From Brachionus koreanus (Eukaryota > Rotifera > Eurotatoria > Ploima > Brachionidae): a stretch of 13,762 bases of DNA. This document shows positions 8,046 through 13,762 of this stretch, one piece after another; position 1 is the stretch's first letter, and each line of letters starts with the position of its first letter. The notes beneath the pieces are model-generated. The model was not told where the DNA came from, ran no database searches, and saw nothing but the letters and a program-made list of their open reading frames with translations. A program made the position numbers and the translations under genes. The stretch covers positions 1,047,077 to 1,060,838 of the forward strand of contig PJRA01000196.1 of the NCBI GenBank assembly GCA_016987375.1. Direction: 5' to 3'.

Positions 8046-8182
8046 TTATCATCAATAAAAATTAATATCATTTTCTTATAATTCGTATCAATTAATTTTT
8101 TTTGATAGCATAAAAATAAAGAAATACAAATAAAATTAGTATCATTTTTTTTTTTAGTAGCAGAAAAATAAAATTAGTATCA
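8046..8182 (-). repeat. right terminal motif array of the MULE
   Basis: Inverted counterpart of the left array, with units TTAGTATCA at 8174 and 8136, TTAGTAGCA at 8154, TTGATAGCA at 8102, TTCGTATCA at 8082, TTAATATCA at 8062 and a weaker one at about 8046. Most steps are 17-20 bp, with one double gap around 8121. Confidence 0.7.
8054..8059 (+). terminator. poly(A) signal of the MULE transposase
   Basis: AATAAA lies 34 nt after the stop of the last transposase frame and inside the right terminal region, a normal arrangement for an autonomous DNA element. Confidence 0.5.
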
Positions 8183-8435
8183 CGTAAAATACATGCCAAG
8201 ATTAAATGTCAAAAACCTAGAAGACAATTTTATTGGCTATTAACATGGACTTAATCAGGGACTAAATTGAAAGAAACTTTTTTATTGTAAGCAAAACAAG
8301 AACTTTATTAGTAGAAATTTAAAGTAAAATTTTTAAAAATTTTAAATTAAAAATATGTTATCGATTTTTAAAAAATAAAAAAAAATTAAATTTAAGTCCG
8401 GACTTGAGCTTGGCTTGAGACTTTTAAAAAACTCT

Positions 8436-8466
8436 GCACTGAACCTTGTTGAATTACAAAGAGTAA
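8436..8466 (-). pseudogene. reverse transcriptase remnant, 5' portion, plus right TSD copy
   Basis: GCACTGAACC at 8436-8445 is the second copy of the 10-bp target duplication. On the minus strand the sequence reads FVIQQGSV, the upstream half of the QGSVLGPL motif whose other half is at 5984 and below. Upstream of this (8467-8560) the frame is lost in AT-rich sequence, so only a few codons are recognisable. Their significance rests on the exact continuation across the insertion. Confidence 0.7.
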
Positions 8467-8751
8467 TTTTTAAAATTATTCAGTTTAAAAACTTAAAATT
8501 AGAAAAATAAAACATATTTTCAATTAATTTTATTAAAATTCATTCAATTCAAATTTTAGTTACAAATTTACTCTTAAACATATTTCAAATATTTGTTTTA
8601 AATTTTAAAAATAAAATATATATTTGTATTTATAAAAAATTACCATTCGAGATTCACTTGTGTGTTGAGTATCATAAAATAAATGGAAACATTTTTTTAT
8701 TCTAAAATTTTTCACAACAAGAAAAAAATAAAAAAAAGTTCAATTCAAATC
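8467..8751. other. AT-rich 3' region between the transposon nest and RRM1
   Basis: No gene is seen. It contains the RRM1 poly(A) signal near its right edge. Confidence 0.5.
8696..8701 (-). terminator. poly(A) signal of RRM1
   Basis: AATAAA on the minus strand (TTTATT on plus) lies about 50 nt downstream of the RRM1 stop codon at 8752, the nearest canonical signal at a normal distance. Confidence 0.6.
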
Positions 8752-11247
8752 TTATGATGAACACATCAGACATGCTTCTTTATTTTTAAGAGAGCAAGCC
8801 ATTTTCAATTGTTCAATTAAATCATCATTTGAGCTTATTTCTTTGTCTACTACTTGTGTTGGATTATTTTCATCAGGCACTTCGTTTTTAATTGCTTTTC
8901 TCGGCGATGCACCATTGACACCATTTTTAGCATTCACATTCTCTTTAAAATCCATTGAATTCAAATTTTTAGCTTTTAACTTTGTTTTGTCAACAGTGAA
9001 TTTAATTGGATCGGCCGCAGGCCGAGTTCTCAAATAGTATAGACCAGTTTTTAGTCCTTTTTTCCATGCATAAAAGTGCATTGACGACATCTTGCCAAAA
9101 GTTGGATCAGCCAAGTGAATGTTCAACGATTGACTTTGATCGATGAAAGCGCCTCGATCAGCTGACATGTTGATCAAATTTTTTTGTGGTATTTCCCAAA
9201 CAGTTCTGTACAGTTTTTTCAAATTGTCTGGAATGCTTTCTATTTTTTGAATGGAACCGTTATGGGCTATTATTTCGTTCTTGACATCTTCATTCCACAG
9301 ACCAATATCAGTCAAGTCCTTGAGCAAGTGTTGATTGACGACCTGAAAGTCGCCACTGAGCACTCGACGCGTATAAATGTTACTAGTGTATGGCTCGAAA
9401 GATTCATTGTTTCCAAGTATCTGGGCAGTTGATGCAGTAGGCATTGGCGCAATTAACAGACTGTTTCTGACGCCATGCTGTCTTATTTGATCTCTGAGAT
9501 TTGGCCAATCCCATCGGTCCGAAGGCGTCACATTCCACATGTCGAGCTGTAAAACCCCTTTGCTGATTGGCGAGCCCGGATAGGTTTGATAGTGTCCTTC
9601 TTTGGCGGCCAGCTCGCAGCTTTCGGTCAGCGCGGCAAAGTAAATAGTCTCGAAGATATCGCGATTCAACTGCTGGGCTTGTTCGCAGTCAAATGGATAT
9701 CTCATTAGAATGAACGCGTCCGCAAGACCCTGAACGCCGATTCCAATCGGTCTGTTCTTCATGTTGGAATACTTTGCTTCTGGCAAGGGGTAATAATTGA
9801 CATCAATTACTCGGTTCAGATTTCTGGTCACTACCCTAGTCACCTGATACAGCTTGTCGAAGTCAAATGTTTTGTCTTCGCGCACAAATCTGTTCAGAGC
9901 GATTGAGGCCAAGTTGCACACAGCTATCTCTTCTTTGCTCGTGTATTCTATTATTTCTGTGCACAAATTCGAGCATTTTATAGTTCCTAGATTTTGTTGA
10001 TTGCTTTTTCTATTTGCCGAGTCTTTGTACAGCATGTATGGGGTTCCGGTCTCTATTTGAGACTCGATGATGGCCGACCAAAGCTTCTGAGCCTTGACTG
10101 TCTCTCTGCCCTTGCCTTCGCGCTCATGTCTTTCGTACAAAGCCTCGAACTCTTCGCCCCATACATCGGCCAGTCCGGGACACTCATTAGGACACATTAG
10201 TGTCCAATTTTCGTCCTTTTCTACTCTTTTCATGAACAAATCTGGTATCCAAAGAGCATAGAAGAGCTCTCTGGCGCGCATCTCCTCTTTTCCAGTGTTT
10301 TTCTTAGCATTTAGAAAATCGAATACATCTGCATGCCACGGCTCTAAATAGACGGCAAAAGCACCAGGGCGCTTATTTCCACCTTGGTCAACATATCTAG
10401 AGGCATTATTGTACACTCTGAGCATGGGCACAAGACCGTTACTTTGGCCATTTGTGCCGAATATGTGACTTCCATTCGAGCGTATATTGTGCACATGAAG
10501 ACCAATGCCGCCGGCATTTTTGCTAATTATGGCGCATTGTTTGAGTGTGTCGAATATGCCCTCGATGCTGTCCTCTCTCATGGCTAGCAGAAAGCAGCTG
10601 GACAACTGAGGCCGATTGGTACCTGCATTGAATAGAGTAGGCGTAGCGTGAATGAACCATTTTTCGGACATGAGATTGTAGGTTTCAATAGCCCGGTCAA
10701 TGTCGTTTTTGTGTATTCCCACTGAGACTCGCATCAACATGTGTTGTGGTCGTTCGACTATTTTACCATTTATTTTGAACAAGTAGCTCTTCTCAAGTGT
10801 TTTAAAACCGAAGTAATTGTAGTTGAAATCGCGGTCGTAGATTATGGACGAGTTGAGACGGTCGGAATTGGCGCGAACAATATCGCGGATCTCCTGCGAA
10901 ACGAGCGGCTCGGTGCGCTCAGTTCTCTCATTAGTCGCATTGTACAAGTCCTCAATGACATCGCTGAAGCATTTTCTGGTCTCTTTGTGAAGATTGGAGA
11001 CGGCTATGCGAGCAGCCAGCACAGTGTAGTCCGGATGTCTGGTGGTCATGCTGGCCGCGGTCTCTGCCGCCAAATTGTCAAGCTCGACTGTGCTCACACC
11101 CGAGTACAGACCGTTGATCACTTTTTTTGTTATTGAAGTCGGGTCAATGAAGTCCATGTTCAATCCATAGCACAGCTTTATTATTCGAGAGGTTATTTTG
11201 TCAAAAAAGACGTTCTCTTTGCGTCCGTCACGTTTAATTACAAACAT
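8752..11247 (-). CDS. RRM1: ribonucleoside-diphosphate reductase large subunit (class Ia)
   Basis: Reduces ribonucleoside diphosphates to deoxy forms for DNA synthesis, together with the small (RRM2) subunit, in the cytosol. One uninterrupted frame of 831 residues. I start at the ATG at 11247 because numbering from it coincides with that of human RRM1; an in-frame ATG at 11286 would add 13 residues. The N-terminal ATP cone begins [20 protein letters not shown] and keeps Asp57, needed for dATP feedback. Active-site residues are all present: Cys218 (LSSCFLL), Asn427, Cys429 and Glu431 (SNLCTE), Cys444 (VCNLAS), Tyr737-Tyr738 (GLYYLRTRP). The C-terminal redox pair is Cys826 and Cys829 (CLMCSS). 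The protein is about 39 residues longer than human RRM1, all in the linker between the barrel and this swinging arm. No introns are present, unlike the channel genes nearby. The core is visibly less AT-rich than its surroundings. Confidence 0.97.
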   Translation of the reverse strand: MFVIKRDGRKENVFFDKITSRIIKLCYGLNMDFIDPTSITKKVINGLYSGVSTVELDNLAAETAASMTTRHPDYTVLAARIAVSNLHKETRKCFSDVIEDLYNATNERTERTEPLVSQEIRDIVRANSDRLNSSIIYDRDFNYNYFGFKTLEKSYLFKINGKIVERPQHMLMRVSVGIHKNDIDRAIETYNLMSEKWFIHATPTLFNAGTNRPQLSSCFLLAMREDSIEGIFDTLKQCAIISKNAGGIGLHVHNIRSNGSHIFGTNGQSNGLVPMLRVYNNASRYVDQGGNKRPGAFAVYLEPWHADVFDFLNAKKNTGKEEMRARELFYALWIPDLFMKRVEKDENWTLMCPNECPGLADVWGEEFEALYERHEREGKGRETVKAQKLWSAIIESQIETGTPYMLYKDSANRKSNQQNLGTIKCSNLCTEIIEYTSKEEIAVCNLASIALNRFVREDKTFDFDKLYQVTRVVTRNLNRVIDVNYYPLPEAKYSNMKNRPIGIGVQGLADAFILMRYPFDCEQAQQLNRDIFETIYFAALTESCELAAKEGHYQTYPGSPISKGVLQLDMWNVTPSDRWDWPNLRDQIRQHGVRNSLLIAPMPTASTAQILGNNESFEPYTSNIYTRRVLSGDFQVVNQHLLKDLTDIGLWNEDVKNEIIAHNGSIQKIESIPDNLKKLYRTVWEIPQKNLINMSADRGAFIDQSQSLNIHLADPTFGKMSSMHFYAWKKGLKTGLYYLRTRPAADPIKFTVDKTKLKAKNLNSMDFKENVNAKNGVNGASPRKAIKNEVPDENNPTQVVDKEISSNDDLIEQLKMACSLKNKEACLMCSS

Positions 11248-11520
11248 TGTTTGTTTTTCAAATAACAAATTTATTGGCTTAATCAATTTTTTTTGTTTTC
11301 TTTAACACAACAAACTGATATGCTTTTTTTTTAATTGTTGTTTTTTTTAATAGAAAAAAAAGAAGCTTTTAGATTTTAGATGTCTGTTTGAATTAATGTT
11401 GTACACTGACTAGGACAAATACGCATATATGTGCTTTTAGTTTTGATATAACGCCTCTTCATTCACTTGCTGCATGAATTGAAAAAAAAATTTTTTCTAA
11501 ATTTTTCAACATTTTTAAGT
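11248..11520. promoter_or_regulatory. shared divergent promoter region, RRM1 / PIN4-like
   Basis: The 273 bp separate the two start codons of divergent genes, so it must contain both 5' leaders and at least the core promoters, unless a leader is spliced. It has long T/A runs, a CATATATG palindrome (11424-11431) and no clear TATA box or E2F site. A bidirectional promoter is an inference from geometry. Confidence 0.45.
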
Positions 11521-11595
11521 ATGGGACCAAAAAAAAATTCTGGTGCTACCGGTGCAGCCGAAGCTAAAGAGAAAAAAGGTGGAACTTCAGTCAAG
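11521..11595 (+). CDS. PIN4: probable PIN4 / parvulin-14 prolyl isomerase, exon 1 (partial)
   Basis: ATG at 11521 opens 25 codons: a short basic, glycine/alanine-rich tail ending EKKGGTSVK, then a good donor (AAG|GTAGTA, phase 0). Animal parvulin-14 (a small peptidyl-prolyl cis-trans isomerase linked to ribosome biogenesis, nucleus and mitochondria) has an MPPK-type basic Gly/Ala-rich N terminus that runs KGG..VK directly into the catalytic domain beginning VRHILCEK. The match in order and junction position is what suggests the name. The catalytic domain was not found in the remaining 2.1 kb of the window, so intron 1 would be longer than that. Read through, the frame closes after eight more codons. 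The call rests on 25 low-complexity residues and could be wrong; another basic-tailed protein is possible. Confidence 0.5.
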
Positions 11596-12110
11596 GTAGT
11601 AAAATTTTTTTTAAAATAAATTTTATTGAATAAATTAGATCTGTTAGTAAAAGTTAAAATGAAAAGAAATTTATTTTTTGATACACTTGTTTATTCCTTA
11701 CTCGTTTTAAAAGTTTTAGTCGGACTTTTTTTCAAGTCTAGTCATTCATTTTCCTTTTTATTTTAAGCCAAGATCGATCACTTGATCTAAAGTAAACTTT
11801 TTCAATTTAATTCTTAAATTTCAAGTTTTTTAGAAAAAAAAATAAGTAAAATGTTATTAGACTCTTTCAATACATAGTTTATGTTCAATATTGACCATTT
11901 TTTTTCAAACTTAAAAGTCAAATTTAATTTAGACGACAAAATTTTTGATTTAAAAATTGGTTATTTAAATGCAACATTTAGTTACGTTATGAAAAAATAT
12001 TCTTTTAAAGCATCAGCTTGAATTTTCAGATAAAATTAAATTGTTTAAACTAAAACTGAGTGTTTTCTAATTAGACTTTAAAGAAAGAAATTAAAAAAAA
12101 AAAACTGAGT
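11596..12110 (+). other. probable first intron of the PIN4-like gene, AT-rich part
   Basis: No exon resembling the parvulin catalytic domain was found in any plus-strand frame. The sequence is AT-rich. A stretch at about 11703-11750 vaguely recalls the terminal repeat of the 5985-8435 element but is too weak to call. Confidence 0.4.
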
Positions 12111-12114
12111 GATT

Positions 12115-13000
12115 ATTAATGTGATCAAATATTGGACAGGACCCATAGGATACGAGTAATAAGACCCTTCCTATTTTGTACCTTAATCGAAAAAAATTTT
12201 TAAAATAAAAATGTAAAATTTTAAAATTAATACAATAAATCGATCTTTCACGCTCACCATTGCTTCTCCTCATGTCCTTCCCATTTCGATGAGCTCTTTC
12301 GTGATTGCTGACCTCCATGTTATTGCTGGTCTTCCTACCTTAAGTCGCGCTCGTGGTGTCCATTGAAGGGTCTTTTTTGGTATTCTTTTTTCTTTAATAC
12401 TAAATACATGTCCAAGCCATCTTTTGTTCTTAATGCATTGACTTAATGTCTCTGAATTAGTATTTTTGTACAGTTCAGTATTTGAAAGTGTTTCAGGCCA
12501 GTGTTTCCCCAGAATCCTTCGCAGGTTTCCAGTATGGAAGGTGTTCAGACTTCTTTTATCAGATTCACACATTCCCCATTCATACACTTCCGTATGTCAG
12601 TGTTGCTTTTACTACATAGTTGTACAGTTTGAGTTTTGTTTCCTCAATGTGTTTGATTCATTGTACTTGATTTTCATGCTGGTCGGAGTCTAGCAAAGAT
12701 ATTCTTAGCTTTATAAAGTCTTTTCTTTATGTCTCTTTGTGCTCCCATTGTTGTACTGATGGTGCTTACTAAGTATGTAAATTGGTTTTCACACTCAACT
12801 TGTGAATCATTGATGGTGATCGGGAAGTCCAATTTAGTGTTTATGCACATAACTTTCGTTTTGGCCACATTTATTTCGAGTCCAGTTGGTTTAGCGTTGT
12901 TCGCCAAATCTTGTGTCTTCATATGTATATGTTTTTCTTTACTAGATATTAACACCAGATCATCCGCAAAGTTTATTATTAATAAACTAATATGTGACAT
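12115..13000 (-). pseudogene. non-LTR retrotransposon ORF2 remnant (reverse transcriptase end and C-terminal tail)
   Basis: On the minus strand from 13000, the frame enters the catalytic block INFADDLVLISS, followed by GLEINVAKTKVM and the thumb-type NQFTYL and AQRDIKKRL blocks. It breaks at 12674, where a TGA stands at a position that is Trp in such proteins. After a frame change the C-terminal part continues: LRRILGKHWPETLSNTELYK, RWLGHVF and WTPRARLKVGRPAITWRSAI. Another TGA in place of Trp ends the second frame at about 12270. A few codons follow to about 12240, then an AT-rich interruption, then a possible last fragment (YGSCPIF, about 12140). The arrangement is that of endonuclease-type LINE ORF2 tails (RTE/L2-like families); the clade is not certain. 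It is 5'-truncated just upstream of FADD and clearly dead. It is a different family from the remnant at 5841. Confidence 0.85.
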
Positions 13001-13009
13001 TCAGTTTAA

Positions 13010-13762
13010 TTTAAGATCAAGTTAATTGCGAGGAACGAGCTAAGTCGAGACGAGCTTAATAACCAAACAAGACCGTTCGGTTTTTGACTAAATCAATTTG
13101 ATTTGAGGGGAAAGTAAGCAGAACTATTGGATTAGATTCAATTGATTCGCGAAAAAACAAATATCAATTGGACAATATTTTAATAATTCAAATTAAAAAA
13201 GAGGATTTAGTTAATTGATTCAATATAAAAAAAGACGTTTAACGTTTCGTTACTCGCATATCAAAAGCTCTGCTTCACTATCTTATCTTATTTATGAAGA
13301 TGTGTAATTGCATCATAAATATTTTAAAGAATTATTAAAAAAAAAGTCAATATAAGGGTATCATGAAGCAATGATGATCAATTCAAAATATCATTTCAAT
13401 TATCTTTATAAATTAAAGAAAATCTTTTATTTAGTTTAAATAGCTTTAGTCTAAAACCTTGCAAATATAAAACTAATGAAAAATCTTTAGAGCACCAATA
13501 TAGTGATATAGTTCATTGATTAATTATTTTATATACTATTTTAAAATAAAAAAACAAAATCGATAAAAATTATTAAAATAAATTAAACTTTATTTTTTAA
13601 AATCTTGAAAAAATTGGTTCGATTTTAGTCCCAAATTTCTTCTCAAAAATTTCAAAAATTAATAAAAGTTGGTATAAGCTATTTCAATATTTTAGAAAAG
13701 ATAAATAGGCAATGCATCAAATGATTGAATATTCTAAAATTATGCATATTGAATTTTTTTTT
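13010..13762. other. AT-rich sequence, no gene seen (probable intron or intergenic)
   Basis: No supported coding region. 13022-13100 is less AT-rich and contains two ACGAGCT units 15 bp apart (13035-13041 and 13050-13056) and a CCGTTCGG palindrome. It may be a repeat fragment. The diverged dispersed repeat at 13241-13287 also lies here. The last 450 bp are A/T runs. Confidence 0.4.
13241..13287 (+). repeat. diverged dispersed repeat, copy 2
   Basis: Second copy of the block at 3300-3346, same orientation, in a different gene neighbourhood about 10 kb away. It shares TCGTTACT, GCAT, AAAAGCT and a TATCTT-rich end. Confidence 0.35.

Larger units (their letters stand above)
6133..8196 (+). mobile_element. 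Mutator-like (MULE) DNA transposon, degenerate (inner element)
   Basis: The left end (from about 6133) and right end (to about 8196) are inverted repeats. The best block is TGATACTAA(A/T)TTTATTTTT followed by CTGCTAC, at 6149-6174 and, inverted, 8157-8182. Similarity continues outward through a shared TATTTTA block and inward to about 6200 and 8136. Just outside are CAAGAATAAA (6123-6132) and CAAGATTAAA (8197-8206), 9 of 10 identical, a candidate target duplication of MULE length. Between the ends are a TATA box, a broken transposase gene and a poly(A) signal. The exact borders are less certain than those of the outer element. Confidence 0.7.
5985..8435. mobile_element. 2.45-kb DNA transposon insertion with 15-bp perfect TIRs and 10-bp TSD (outer element)
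   Basis: The insertion starts AGAGTTTTTTAAAAG at 5985-5999 and ends with its exact reverse complement at 8421-8435. Weaker inverted similarity continues inward to about 50 bp (AAGTC..GACT..AAATT blocks on both sides). It is bounded by the perfect 10-bp direct repeat GCACTGAACC, in the 9-11-bp range typical of Mutator-like (MULE) insertions. It interrupts a reverse-transcriptase remnant in the middle of its conserved motif, which independently confirms both borders. Most of the interior is the MULE at about 6133-8196. Either this is a short non-autonomous element (about 390 bp) that later received that MULE, or the whole unit is one element with complex ends. The inner pair of termini and possible inner target duplication favour nesting. 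Confidence 0.85.

Noticed and set aside
8843..11136. Several plus-strand open frames of 60-130 codons across RRM1
   Set aside because: All lie antisense to the continuous, motif-verified RRM1 frame and look like mirror frames of its less AT-rich codons.
11703..11750. Possible second copy of the 5985 element's terminal repeat
   Set aside because: Only short scattered matches (TTTTAAAAG, AAGTCTA), within chance for AT-rich DNA.
12270..12690. TGA read as Trp (alternative genetic code)
   Set aside because: The channel gene ends with TGA at a sensible place and the LINE copy also has frameshifts, so simple decay explains it.
12466..13025. Plus-strand open frames of 75 and 98 codons
   Set aside because: Antisense to the recognisable LINE ORF2 remnant. 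They are hydrophobic translations without motifs.
11596..13762. Second exon of the PIN4-like gene
   Set aside because: Looked for a frame resembling VRHILCEK and the following parvulin motifs on the plus strand and found none in the window.
1..13762. CRISPR array, bacterial operon or phage-type defence system
   Set aside because: No regularly spaced direct repeats with unique spacers and no prokaryotic genes; introns and animal gene families show a metazoan genome.

Overview
The window is strongly AT-rich DNA from a metazoan nucleus. The evidence is spliced genes with GT..AG introns, an animal-type DEG/ENaC channel, a eukaryotic class Ia ribonucleotide reductase large subunit, poly(A) signals, and remnants of MULE and non-LTR transposons. 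A small invertebrate with an AT-rich genome (rotifer-like, for example) fits, but nothing here fixes the phylum.

Layout. Positions 25-133 hold a tRNA-like (SINE-type) sequence inside the first intron of a leftward DEG/ENaC gene, whose first exon is 308-476 (minus). About 2.36 kb of AT-rich intergenic DNA follows, with faint coding-like minus-strand fragments (961-1420), a less AT-rich patch (1583-1695) and a perfect 24-bp hairpin (2198-2250). A complete three-exon DEG/ENaC gene lies at 2833-5327 (plus). Its first exon is a close inverted copy of the leftward one, so the two channel genes are a head-to-head duplicated pair. Intron 1 of the complete gene carries a 190-bp foldback MITE (3381-3570) with an 8-bp target duplication. 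A second, related 232-bp MITE sits just downstream of the gene (5520-5751).

From 5841 to about 8475 is a nest of mobile DNA. A dead non-LTR reverse-transcriptase fragment (minus strand) is split inside its conserved QGSVLGPL motif by a 2.45-kb insertion (5985-8435) with 15-bp perfect terminal inverted repeats and a perfect 10-bp target duplication. Inside that insertion is a MULE (about 6133-8196). It has its own inverted termini made of a 9-bp motif repeated about every 20-22 bp, a degenerate transposase gene (6451-8020), and a 30-bp copy of its own catalytic-Asp segment, with the Asp codon missing, in the transposase leader.

On the right is an intact, intronless RRM1 gene (8752-11247, minus). 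It is divergent from the first exon of a probable PIN4/parvulin-14 gene (11521-11595, plus), with 273 bp between their start codons. The rest of the window is probably the long first intron of that gene. It contains a decayed, 5'-truncated non-LTR retrotransposon ORF2 tail (about 12115-13000, minus), followed by AT-rich sequence with one diverged dispersed repeat.

The host genes (ion channels, dNTP synthesis, a prolyl isomerase) are not functionally linked. The notable biology is the transposon nest, the two MITEs and the inverted channel-gene duplication.
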